64,000 nucleotides of DNA from DATFDN01 sp035685165 (GTDB lineage: Bacteria; Pseudomonadota; Alphaproteobacteria; Acetobacterales; Acetobacteraceae). Shown here in pieces: positions 17,212 to 26,400 of the stretch. Below the pieces are notes generated by a model. The model saw only the letters and a list, made by a program, of their open reading frames with translations, made no database searches and was not told the origin of the DNA. Each line of letters begins with the position of its first letter. Position 1 is the first letter of the stretch. The DNA lies in contig DASRBI010000008.1 in the NCBI GenBank assembly GCA_035685165.1, positions 62,001 to 126,000 of the forward strand, written 5' to 3'. The translations under genes and the position numbers were made by a program.

Positions 17212-18353
17212 TTCGCCACGGCCGCCCCGCCCATGTTGAACACGCCGCCGATATCGGCCTTGGCGAGCTGCATCCCCTCCGGCGCCTGGCCGGTGAGCTG
17301 CATCGCCACCAGCGCGTGCATGGAGACCCCGGTGGCGCCGATCGGGTGGCCCTTGGCCTTCAGTCCCCCCGAGGGATTGACCGGCAGGCGGCCGTCCTTC
17401 TGGGTCCAACCCTCCAGCACCGCGCGCGCGCCCTGGCCGGGTGCGGCGAGCCCCATCGCCTCGTATTCGATCAGCTCGGCAATGGTGAAGCAGTCATGGC
17501 TCTCGACGAAGGACAGATCGCCGAGCTTCAGCCCGGCCGCATCGAATGCCTGCCGCCACGCCGCCGCCGCGCCTTCGAACTGGGTGATGTCGCGCTTGCT
17601 GATCGGCAGGTAGTCGTTCACCTGCACCGCAGCGCGGAAACGCACCGCCTTGCCCATGCTGGCCGCCGTCTCCTCGTCGGTCAGCACGAGCGCCGCCGCG
17701 CCGTCCGAGACGAGCGAGCAGTCGGTGCGCTTCAAGGGCTGCGCGACATAGGGATTTTTCTCGCTCAGCGTGCGGCAGAACTCGAAACCGAGATCCTTCC
17801 GCATCTGCGCGAACGGATTGGCGACCCCGTTCTTGTGGTTCTTGGCGGCGATGGCGGCCAGCGCGTCCGACTGATCGCCGTAGCGCTGGAAATAGCGTTC
17901 CGCGATACGGCCGAACACGCCGGCGAAACCGGCGGGAATGTCGGATTCCTCGCGCTTGTAGCTCGCCTTGAGCAGAATATCGCCGACCTCGGGGCCGGGC
18001 GTGGCGGTCATCTTCTCAACGCCGATCACCAGCGCGAAGCGTCCGCGCCCGGAGGCGAGGAAGTCGCGCGCCCCGTGCACCGCCGCCGAGCCCGAGGCGC
18101 AGGCGTTCTCGAAACGTGTGGAGGGCTTGAACCGGAGTTCCGGCAAGTGCTGCAGCACGAGCGAGGAGGGAAAATCCTGCGGCGAGAAGCCGTTGTTGAA
18201 CAGGCTGACAAAGCTCGCGTCTATGTCCGCCGGGCCGATGCCGGCGTCGGCGATGGCAGCGCCGGCCACGCGGCCGATCAGGCTCTCGATATCGGGGTCT
18301 TCGAGTTTGCCGAACGGGGAATGCGCCCATCCGACGATGCAGGCTTCCGGCAT
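17181..18353 (-). CDS. SCP2-type thiolase / acetyl-CoA acetyltransferase
   Basis: Thiolase-superfamily protein of 390 residues from the SCP2 (sterol carrier protein X-like) branch, acting on an acyl-CoA. The nucleophilic cysteine is in FENACASGSAAVHG, the histidine motif is VESHDCFTIAELIEYE, and the C-terminal glycine-rich active-site loop is GGLKAKGHPIGATG. The cis-acting DUF35 OB-fold partner often found beside such thiolases is not adjacent. The start at 18353 has GGAGG about 5 bases upstream; ATG 18365 would itself contain that site and is less likely. It may be cotranscribed with gltA upstream. Confidence 0.9.
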   Translation of the reverse strand: MPEACIVGWAHSPFGKLEDPDIESLIGRVAGAAIADAGIGPADIDASFVSLFNNGFSPQDFPSSLVLQHLPELRFKPSTRFENACASGSAAVHGARDFLASGRGRFALVIGVEKMTATPGPEVGDILLKASYKREESDIPAGFAGVFGRIAERYFQRYGDQSDALAAIAAKNHKNGVANPFAQMRKDLGFEFCRTLSEKNPYVAQPLKRTDCSLVSDGAAALVLTDEETAASMGKAVRFRAAVQVNDYLPISKRDITQFEGAAAAWRQAFDAAGLKLGDLSFVESHDCFTIAELIEYEAMGLAAPGQGARAVLEGWTQKDGRLPVNPSGGLKAKGHPIGATGVSMHALVAMQLTGQAPEGMQLAKADIGGVFNMGGAAVANYVSILERAK

Positions 18354-18371
18354 GTGATCCTCCACGAACGG

Positions 18372-18491
18372 CTATTCGGTGCACCCGGTTCGGGCATAGG
18401 GTTCCCGCAAAGGGATGCGGAAACCGATGCTGTTCAGCACGAGATCGCCCTCGGTGATCCGCTCCGGCTCACCCGGCCACTCGCCCGCCAC
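18372..18491 (-). CDS. Possible 39-residue protein between gltA and the thiolase gene
   Basis: Unrecognised. An open frame from GTG 18491, 5 bases after the gltA stop, to TAG at 18372 fills the gap exactly. Codons are strongly GC-ending with a natural-looking amino-acid mix (ERITEGDLVLNSIGF). The frame is also open upstream inside gltA, so it is not bounded there. It could be a real small gene of the gltA-thiolase transcript, the remnant of a larger gene, or chance in high-GC DNA. No function is proposed. Confidence 0.25.
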   Translation of the reverse strand: MAGEWPGEPERITEGDLVLNSIGFRIPLREPYARTGCTE

Positions 18492-18496
18492 CGCGC

Positions 18497-19801
18497 TTAG
18501 CCCCGCCGCTCTAGCGGCACGTAATCGCGCTGCGTCGGCCCGGTATAGATCTGCCGCGGGCGGCCGATGCGCTGCTCGGGGTCCTCGTGCATCTCCTGCC
18601 ACTGGCTGATCCAGCCGACCGTGCGGGAAACCGCGAACAGAGCGGTGAACATGCTGGTCGGGAACCCCATCGCCTTCAGGATGATGCCCGAATAGAAATC
18701 GACGTTCGGATAGAGCTTGCGCTCCAGGAAATACGGGTCGTGCAGCGCGATGTGCTCAAGCTCCATGGCGAGCTCGAGCAGCGGGTCGTCCACCCCGAGC
18801 TCTTCCAGCACGTCGTGGCACGCCTTCTGGATGATCTTCGCGCGCGGGTCGTAGTTCTTGTACACCCGGTGGCCGAAGCCCATCAGCCTCGTATGGCTGC
18901 CGCGATCCTTCACCTCGCTCAGAAACTCGGGGATGTTCCGCTTGTGGCCGATCTCGGTCAGCATTTTCAGCACGGCCTCGTTGGCGCCGCCATGCGCCGG
19001 CCCCCACAGGCTCGCGATACCGGCCGCGATGCAGGCGAACGGATTGGCCCCCGTCGATCCCGCCAGCCGCACGGTGCTCGTGGAGGCGTTCTGTTCGTGA
19101 TCGGCATGCAGGATCATGATCAGGTCCATCGCCTTGGCGAGCGTCGGGCTCACCTCGTACGGCTCGGCCGGGACGGCGTGGAACATGTGCAGGAAGTTCT
19201 CGGCATAGCCGAGATCGTTGCGCGGATAAACGAAGGGCTGGCCGACATTGTATTTGTGCGCCCAGGCGGCGATCGTCGGCATCTTTGCGATCAGCCGGAA
19301 GGCGCTGATCATCCGGCTCTTGGGATCGTTCACATCCAGGCTGTCATGATAGAAAGCCGACAGCGCTCCCACCACGCCGCACATCACCGCCATCGGGTGC
19401 GCGTCGCGGCGGAAGCCGTTGAAGAACGCGCGGATCTGTTCGTGCAGCATCGTGTGCCGCATCACCCCGAGCTCGAAGGTCTTGAGCTGCTCGGGGCTCG
19501 GCAGCTCCCCGTGCATGATCAGGTAGGCGACTTCGAGGAAGGTCGATTTCTCGGCGAGCTGCTCGATCGGGTAGCCGCGGTAGAGCAGGATCCCGGCATC
19601 GCCGTCGATATAGGTGATCTTGCTCTCGCAGGAGGCGGTGGCGCCATAGCCCGGGTCGTAGGTGAAGACGCCGAGATCGCCGTAGAGGCGGCGGATGTCG
19701 GCCACCGCCGGGCCGATACTCCCCTCGATCAGCGGCAGCTTGGCGGATTTATTCGATCCGTCGAGAGTAACCGTCAGGAATCGCTTCGCCGAGCCGCTCA
19801 T
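18497..19801 (-). CDS. gltA: Citrate synthase
   Basis: Condenses acetyl-CoA and oxaloacetate to citrate in the TCA cycle. It has 434 residues, the size of the Gram-negative hexameric type regulated by NADH. The catalytic histidines are in LWGPAHGGANEAVL and MGFGHRVYKNYDPR, and the aspartate in the C-terminal domain around FYSGIILKAMG. The N-terminal beta-rich segment (AKLPLIEGSIGPAVADI) typical of hexameric GltA is present. ATG 19801 has AGGAGAAGCC just upstream. tlyA is divergent across a 125-base gap. Confidence 0.96.
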   Translation of the reverse strand: MSGSAKRFLTVTLDGSNKSAKLPLIEGSIGPAVADIRRLYGDLGVFTYDPGYGATASCESKITYIDGDAGILLYRGYPIEQLAEKSTFLEVAYLIMHGELPSPEQLKTFELGVMRHTMLHEQIRAFFNGFRRDAHPMAVMCGVVGALSAFYHDSLDVNDPKSRMISAFRLIAKMPTIAAWAHKYNVGQPFVYPRNDLGYAENFLHMFHAVPAEPYEVSPTLAKAMDLIMILHADHEQNASTSTVRLAGSTGANPFACIAAGIASLWGPAHGGANEAVLKMLTEIGHKRNIPEFLSEVKDRGSHTRLMGFGHRVYKNYDPRAKIIQKACHDVLEELGVDDPLLELAMELEHIALHDPYFLERKLYPNVDFYSGIILKAMGFPTSMFTALFAVSRTVGWISQWQEMHEDPEQRIGRPRQIYTGPTQRDYVPLERRG

Positions 19802-19926
19802 TGGCTTCTCCTAGGCCAGGGACGCGATGCGCCGCGCCACGTCTCGCCTAATTATGGTGGCTCCAGGCCGCTGGCAACCTTCGCAGGTGCAGCAAGTCCG
19901 CGCGACGGGGCGGGATTGCCACCGCA

Positions 19927-20673
19927 ATGAAACGGCAGCGCGCCGATGAGGCCCTGGTCGCAAGCGGCCTCGCCGAGAGCCGCAGCCGGGCCCAAGCCCT
20001 GATCATGGCGGGGCTCGTGTTCAGCGGCGAGCGGCGGATCGACAAGCCGGGTCAGGCCCTTGCTGAAGGCGCCGGCCTCGAAGTCCGGGGCCAGGACCAT
20101 CCCTGGGTCTCACGCGGCGGTCTCAAGCTCGCGCACGGGCTGGCGGCGTTCGGCTTCAGCCCGGAGGGACGGATCTGCCTCGACATCGGCGCTTCCACCG
20201 GCGGCTTCACCGACGTGCTGCTCGCCCACGGCGCGCTGCGGGTCCATGCGGTCGATGTCGGCCACGGCCAGCTCGCCTGGAAGCTGCGTGCCGACCCCCG
20301 CGTGATCGTCCACGAGCGCACCAACGCCCGCCATCTCGGCGCGGCCGAGATCGCTGAGCCGGTCGGCGCCCTGGTCTGCGACGCGAGTTTCATCTCGCTC
20401 CGCGCCGTGCTGCCGGCGCCCCTCGCGCTTTGCGCGCCCGGCGCGTGGGCCGTCGCGCTGATCAAGCCGCAGTTCGAGGCCGGGCGGCAGGCGGTCGGCA
20501 AGCGTGGCGTGGTCCGCGACCCGGCCGTCCACGCCTCGGTCTGCGCCGGCATCCGCGACTGGTGGGCGGCCCTGCCGGGCTGGAGCGTTGCCGGCCTTTG
20601 CGAAAGCCCGATCACCGGTCCGGAGGGCAACAAGGAGTTCCTGATCGGCGCGGTGCGCGAGCGGGGCCCCTGA
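19927..20673 (+). CDS. tlyA: TlyA family rRNA methyltransferase
   Basis: 2'-O-methyltransferase of the TlyA/FtsJ family, 248 residues, acting on rRNA; some members are also called haemolysins. An N-terminal S4 RNA-binding domain (RADEALVASGLAESRSRAQAL) is followed by the Rossmann methyltransferase core with motif I DIGASTGGFTDVLLAHGA and AVDVGHGQLAWKLR. The IKPQFEAG block near residue 180 carries a catalytic lysine. maeB follows 72 bases downstream on the same strand. Confidence 0.93.
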   Translation: MKRQRADEALVASGLAESRSRAQALIMAGLVFSGERRIDKPGQALAEGAGLEVRGQDHPWVSRGGLKLAHGLAAFGFSPEGRICLDIGASTGGFTDVLLAHGALRVHAVDVGHGQLAWKLRADPRVIVHERTNARHLGAAEIAEPVGALVCDASFISLRAVLPAPLALCAPGAWAVALIKPQFEAGRQAVGKRGVVRDPAVHASVCAGIRDWWAALPGWSVAGLCESPITGPEGNKEFLIGAVRERGP

Positions 20674-20745
20674 GCACGGCGGCTTCCCTCGCCGCCTTAT
20701 GCCCTGCATGATGGACCGCAAGATTGTTACCGGGAAAGGACGTCC

Positions 20746-23037
20746 ATGACCGATGGCGGCAGCCTCGACACGCGCACCGCGCGCATCTCCGCCGAGGAGG
20801 CGCTGGCGCTGCACGCGGAAGGCCGACCCGGCAAGCTCGAGACCCGCATTTCCAAGCCGCTCACCACCGCGCGCGAACTGTCGCTCGCCTACTCGCCAGG
20901 TGTGGCCGAACCCTGCCTGCACATCGCGCGTGACGCTGCGCTCGCCTACGAATACACGACCAAGGGCAACATGGTGGCGGTGATTTCGAACGGCACCGCC
21001 GTGCTCGGGCTCGGCAATCTCGGCGCCGTCGCCTCGAAGCCGGTGATGGAAGGCAAGGTCGCGCTGTTCAAGCGGTTCGCCGACGTGGACGGCATCGACC
21101 TTGAAATCGACACCGAGGACGTGGACGAATTCGTCAACGCCGTGCGTTTCCTGGGACCAGGCTTCGGCGGGATCAACCTTGAGGACATCAAGGCGCCCGA
21201 GTGCTTCATCATCGAGCAGCGCCTGCGCGAGCTGATGGACATTCCGGTCTTTCACGACGACCAGCACGGCACCGCCATCGTCGCCGCCGCCGGCCTCATC
21301 AATGCCTGCTATCTCACGAACCGCGAGCTGCGCGACCTCAAGCTCGTGGTGAACGGCGCGGGCGCAGCCGCCATCGCCTGCGTCGAACTGCTCAAGGCGA
21401 TGGGCGTGCGCCCCGAGCATGTCGTGCTCTGCGACACCAAGGGCGTCGTCTATCAGGGTCGCCGCGAGGGCATGAACCAGTGGAAGTCGGCGCACGCCGT
21501 CGCTACCAAGGCGCGCACGCTCGCCGAGGCGGTGGAAGGGTCGGACGTGTTCTTCGGGCTGTCCGTCAAGGGGGCACTGACGCCGGCGATGGTCAGCAGC
21601 ATGGCGGCCAAGCCGATCATCTTCGCGATGGCCAACCCCGATCCCGAGATCGCGCCGGAGGAGGCGCGCGCCGTCAGCCCCGATGCGATCATCGCCACCG
21701 GCCGCAGCGACTACCCGAACCAGGTCAACAACGTGCTCGGCTTCCCCTACATCTTCCGCGGCGCGCTCGATGTGCGCGCGAGCACGATCAACGACGCGAT
21801 GAAGATCGCCGCCGCCGAGGCTTTGGCGAAGCTCGCGCGCGAGGACGTGCCGGACGAGGTGCACACTGCCTCGGCCGGCCGCCGCCTCACCTTCGGGCCC
21901 GATTACATCATCCCCAATGCCTTCGACCCGCGCCTGATGTCCTGGGTGCCGCCGGCGGTCGCCAAGGCGGCGATGGAGTCCGGCGTCGCCCGGAAGCCGC
22001 TCGATGATTTGCGCCGCTACGCGCGCGGGCTTTCCGGCCGGCTCGATCCCACTGCCGGCGCGCTCGACCGCATCCTGGAATCGGTTCGCGCCGCGCCCAA
22101 GAAGGTGGTGTTCGCCGAGGGCGAGGAGGAGAAGATCGTCCGCGCCGCCGTCGCGTTCCGCAATGGCGGCTACGGCACGCCGGTCTTGATCGGCCGCGAG
22201 GAGCGGGTGCTGGCGACGATGCAGAGCCTCGGGTTGGGGCGCGTGGACGGGATCGAGATCCACAACGCGCGGCTCTCGCAGGCGAATCCGAAATACGTGG
22301 ACTTCCTCTATCGCCGCTTGCAGCGGCGCGGCTATTTGCAGCGTGACTGCCAGCGGCTCGTGAACCAGGACCGCAACGTGTTCGCCGCCTGCATGGTCGC
22401 CACCGGCGACGCCGACGCGATGGTCACGGGCCTCACCCGCTCGACCGAAGTGTGCCTGGACGATATCGGCCAGGCGATCGACCCCGCGCCCAACGCAACC
22501 GCCTTCGGCCTCACCCTGATGGTGGGAATGCGCGGGCGTACGCTGTTCGTCGCCGACACGCTGATCCATTTCCGCCCGAACGCCGAGCAGCTCGCCGCGA
22601 TCGCCACGGGTGCGGCGCGCGTCGCCCGCGCCTTCGGCCATGAGCCGCGCGTTGCGCTGCTGTCGCACACCACCTTCGGCGCGGCGATGCACCCGGCGGC
22701 GGCGGTGATGCGCGATGCGATCGGTCTGCTCGACTCGAAGAAGGTCGATTTCGAATATGACGGCGAGATGAGCCCCGATGTAGCGCTCGATCCCGCCTTG
22801 CGCGCGCTCTATCCGTTCTGCCGGCTCACCGGCCCCGCCAATGTGCTGGTGATGCCGGGGCTTCATTCCTCGCACATCGTCTCGCGACTCACGCCGAAGA
22901 TGGTGGGGGGCACCACGATCGGGCCCCTGCTGGTCGGCCTCAGCCACGCCGTGCAGATCATGCGGATGGACGAGTCCGTCAGCCAGATCGTAGATTTGGC
23001 CTGCCTGGCGGCCTATCAGGCGGCGGTCCAGGTGTAG
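20746..23037 (+). CDS. maeB: NADP-dependent malic enzyme (MaeB type, with phosphotransacetylase-like domain)
   Basis: Oxidatively decarboxylates malate to pyruvate, giving NADPH. It has 763 residues in the two-domain form. The N-terminal malic domain has LAYSPGVAEPC, the catalytic region AVISNGTAVLGLGNLG, the metal-binding FHDDQHGTAIV and a Rossmann segment VVNGAGAAAIA. The C-terminal half (from about residue 440, KKVVFAEGEEEKIVRA) is the phosphotransacetylase-like regulatory domain, usually without PTA activity. It is followed after 10 bases by the selenoprotein gene, whose ribosome site overlaps the maeB stop, so the two are cotranscribed. Confidence 0.96.
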   Translation: MTDGGSLDTRTARISAEEALALHAEGRPGKLETRISKPLTTARELSLAYSPGVAEPCLHIARDAALAYEYTTKGNMVAVISNGTAVLGLGNLGAVASKPVMEGKVALFKRFADVDGIDLEIDTEDVDEFVNAVRFLGPGFGGINLEDIKAPECFIIEQRLRELMDIPVFHDDQHGTAIVAAAGLINACYLTNRELRDLKLVVNGAGAAAIACVELLKAMGVRPEHVVLCDTKGVVYQGRREGMNQWKSAHAVATKARTLAEAVEGSDVFFGLSVKGALTPAMVSSMAAKPIIFAMANPDPEIAPEEARAVSPDAIIATGRSDYPNQVNNVLGFPYIFRGALDVRASTINDAMKIAAAEALAKLAREDVPDEVHTASAGRRLTFGPDYIIPNAFDPRLMSWVPPAVAKAAMESGVARKPLDDLRRYARGLSGRLDPTAGALDRILESVRAAPKKVVFAEGEEEKIVRAAVAFRNGGYGTPVLIGREERVLATMQSLGLGRVDGIEIHNARLSQANPKYVDFLYRRLQRRGYLQRDCQRLVNQDRNVFAACMVATGDADAMVTGLTRSTEVCLDDIGQAIDPAPNATAFGLTLMVGMRGRTLFVADTLIHFRPNAEQLAAIATGAARVARAFGHEPRVALLSHTTFGAAMHPAAAVMRDAIGLLDSKKVDFEYDGEMSPDVALDPALRALYPFCRLTGPANVLVMPGLHSSHIVSRLTPKMVGGTTIGPLLVGLSHAVQIMRMDESVSQIVDLACLAAYQAAVQV

Positions 23038-23047
23038 GAACGCAAAC

Positions 23048-23266
23048 ATGCAGGTCGAGATCGAATATTGCGGGATGTGAGGCTACGAGCCGCGAGCCCG
23101 TGAGGCCCGCGACCTGATCTCTGCCCGCGTCCCCGGCGCGGAAATCGCCCTCCGCAAGTCGAGCGGCGGCGTGTTCGAGATCACCGTCAACGGCACGCTG
23201 CGCTACTCGAAGAAGGCCACCGGCCGTTTCCCAACCGAGGACGAGGTTCTCCGCGCCCTCGCCTGA
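23048..23266 (+). CDS. selW: SelW/Rdx-family selenoprotein with in-frame TGA (selenocysteine)
   Basis: A 72-residue protein read from ATG 23048 through TGA 23078-23080 to the stop at 23264-23266. Read with U at the TGA, the N-terminus is MQVEIEYCGMUGYEPRARE, exactly the CxxU redox motif of selenoprotein W (Cys8, Sec11). After the TGA the frame continues with the SelW-type strand and turn VFEITVNGTLRYSKKATGRF, matching animal SelW (FEV-V-GKL-HSKK-G). A predicted thioredoxin-fold thiol/selenol protein. AGGAA overlaps the maeB stop 7 bases before the ATG. A hairpin at 23091-23111 is a plausible SECIS. Ordinary gene calling would stop after 10 codons and miss it. The alternative is a nonsense mutation of a CxxC protein. 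Confidence 0.85.
23091..23111 (+). promoter_or_regulatory. Candidate bacterial SECIS hairpin
   Basis: The arms CGCGAGCC (23091-23098) and GGCCCGCG (23104-23111) form a stem of seven pairs with one A-C mismatch. The apical loop is CGTGA, with G and U (T) in it. The hairpin begins 10 bases after the Sec TGA and its loop begins 18 bases after it, inside the distance range known for bacterial SECIS elements recognised by SelB. Bacterial SECIS are poorly conserved in sequence and GC-rich DNA forms hairpins easily, so this is supportive rather than decisive. Confidence 0.55.
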
Positions 23267-23418
23267 GGCCGCTCTCACCCGGCCGCACGCAGCGGGGCGG
23301 AGTGAGGGCGTGCTGAGGCACGAAACGCGGAACTGCACCGCGTGCTTGCCGCTTGAACCCCGGTGCGCCGCCCCGACCTGAGGGGAGGTCCGGCTTGCCG
23401 TAGCCGCGCCGCAATGGC

Positions 23419-26400
23419 ATGGCCCGGCCCTCGCCTGCCAGGAACCCGGTGCGACCCTTGATGGATGGTGCTCTGCTGCCCGAGTCCCCCGAGCTGGGGT
23501 TCGGGTTCCGTTTCGACGACCTCGCCAGCCGCGACGGGCTGATCCGGCTCGACCGGCTGTTCGTCGCGCGGCTGGCGGCGGATGCGCCCGCGTTGCACGC
23601 CCGCCTGATGGCCGCCCGCGCCGCGCCCGACGCGCTGGATGCCAAGGAAGAGGGCGAACTGGTGGTCGCCCTCGGCCCCGCGCTCGATACGTTTCTCGGT
23701 GAACTGTTCGGCATCGGCGCAGAGCTCGCGGCGCTCAACAGCGCCACCCTCGCGCTCGATCCGATCCACGCCTGCAAGCGCCTGTTCGTGCAGCGTCAGG
23801 CGGTGAAGAAATACCCCGACCCCTCGAACCTCGACGGTCCAAGTCTGCGGGCGGCGCTGGAGGCGCGCTTCGGCGAGGCGCTGACGGATGCGAGCTTCGC
23901 CCGCCATGTCACGCACTGGGAAAAGTCGGCCGATGGCGAGGCGCTCGATCAGGCGGCCCGCTACGCCGCGTGGGCGACACTGACAGCAGCCGGGCAAGCG
24001 GCGCACAAGGGCACGATTCTGTTCAAGGTGCCGCACAAGATCGACCCGCAGCATCAGGTTCCCGTGGAGACGACCGAGCGCGACGGCGTCACGATGCTGC
24101 GCCTGCCCGAGCGTTACTGGCGCCAGCGCGACGGCTTCGCGCTGACCGATCCCGGCATGTCCCCGGCGCAGGCGCTCGATCAGATGAACTACTGCATCTG
24201 GTGCCACACGCAGGGAAAGGATTCGTGCAGCAAGGGGCTGAAGGACCGCAAAACCGGCGCCTACCAGAAATCCCCATTCGGCGTGCCGCTGATGGGCTGC
24301 CCTCTTGATGAAAAGATCAGCGAGATGCACACGCTGCGCGCCCAGGGCAGCGTGCTCGGCGCCTTCGCCGCCATCGCGGTGGATAACCCGATGATGGCCG
24401 CCACCGGCCATCGCATCTGCAACGACTGCATGAAGGCCTGCATCTACCAGCGCCAGGAGCCGGTCGATATCCCGCAGGCCGAGACCTCGATCCTCAAGGA
24501 CGTGCTCGCTTTGCCCTGGGGGTTCGAAATCTACGCCCTGCTGACGCGCTGGAACCCGCTCGATATCCGCCGCCCGCTGCCGCGCCCCGCGAGCGGGCGC
24601 AAGGTGCTGATCGTCGGCCTCGGCCCCGCCGGTTTCACTCTCGCGCATCACCTGTTGAACGACGGACACACGGTGGTCGCCATCGACGGGCTGAAGATCG
24701 AGCCGCTCGGCTTCGATCCCGCCCGCCCGGTGCGCGAGGCCGCTAGCCTGTTCGAGAACCTGGACGACCGGGTGATGGCGGGGTTCGGCGGCGTCGCCGA
24801 GTACGGGATCACGGTTCGCTGGAACAAGAACTACTTGAAACTGGTGCGCCTTCTGCTCGAACGCCGGCGTGAGTTCGCGCATTTCGGCGGCGTGCGCTTC
24901 GGCGGCGGCGGCACGCTGTCGATCGACGACGCCTGGGCGATGGGATTCGATCACATCGCGCTCTGCATGGGCGCGGGAAAGCCGACGGTGCTCGACATCC
25001 CGAACGGGCTCGCGCGCGGCGTGCGTCAAGCCTCCGATTTCCTGATGGCCTTGCAGCTCACTGGGGCGGCGAAGCTCTCTTCGATCGCCAATCTTCAGCT
25101 GCGGATGCCGGTGGTGGTGATCGGCGGCGGACTGACCGCGATCGACACCGCGACCGAAAGCCTCGCCTATTACGTCCGGCAGGTGGAGAAGTTCGCGCTC
25201 CGCTACCGCACCCTGATCGCCGAGCGCGGCACCGATGCGGTGCGCGCCGGATGGACAGTGGAAGAGGCCGCCATCGCCGACGAATACCTCGCCCACGAAG
25301 CCGCGATCCGCGCCGAGCGCGCGGCGGCGGCGCGGGAAGGCCGCCCGCCCGCCCTCGCCCGCCTCTTGGAGGAATGGGGCGGCGCGACCATCGCCTATCG
25401 CCGCACCCTGCTAGACAGCCCCTCCTACACGCTGAACCACGAGGAAGTGGCGAAGGCGATGGAGGAGGGCGTGCGCTTCGCCGAGGGGCTTACGCCCGTC
25501 GCGGTGGAAGTGGACCAGTACGGCCATGCGTGCGCCCTGCGGGTGCGGCGCAAGGACGGCAGCGAGGCGGCGCTGCGAGCGCGCGCGATTCTGGTCGCCG
25601 CCGGCACGCAACCCAACACCGTGCTCGCCCGCGAGGACGGGCGGGTGCTGCTTGACGGCAAGTATTTCCAGGCGATCGACGAAGCGGGCGCGCCGGTCTC
25701 GCCGCCGCGCGCCTGCGCGAAACCCGAGCAGGCGCAGGTGCTGATGCACCGCGCCGGCGACGGCCGGATGATGAGCTTCTTTGGCGATCTGCACCCAAGC
25801 TTTTTCGGCAACGTGGTGAAGGCGATGGGCGGTGCGAAGCGCGGTTATCCGGTCGTCAGCCGCGTCCTGCACGCGCTGCCGCCGACGCCGGTTTCCGGCC
25901 ACGAGCTGATCGCGCGCTGCCGCGACGCGCTGCGCGCCACGGTGCACGCGGTGAACCGCCTCACGCCCACGATCGTCGAGGTGGTGATCCGCGCCCCCGC
26001 CGCCGCCCGCGCCTTCCGCCCCGGCCAGTTCTACCGCTTGCAAAACTTCGAGACGCTGGCGCCGTCCGTCGGGGACGGCGCGGGCCGCACCGTGCTCGGC
26101 ATGGAGGGGCTGGCAATGACCGGCGCCTGGACCGATCCCGAGGCCGGGCTCGTCTCGATCATCGTTTTGGAGATGGGCGGCAGCTCCGATCTCTGCGCGT
26201 TGTTGCGCCCCGGCGAGCCGGTGATCCTCGCCGGCCCCACCGGCACGCCGACCGAGATCATGGCGGATGCAACGGTCGCCCTGGTGGGCGGCGGCCTCGG
26301 CAACGCGGTGCTGTTCTCGATCGGCGCGGCACTGCGCGCCGCCGGCTCGCGGGTGATCTATTTCGCCGGCTACAAGAAGATGGAGGACCGCTACAAGGTT

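Noticed and set aside
16110..18500. 796-codon plus-strand open frame across prmA and the thiolase region
   Set aside because: Runs out of frame through prmA and antisense through the thiolase; both real genes have complete active sites.
20110..23049. 979-codon open frame opposite tlyA-maeB
   Set aside because: Opposite two fully conserved enzymes; in very GC-rich DNA stops are rare on the other strand. Its composition (Arg, Gly, His, Ala-rich) is that of an antisense shadow.
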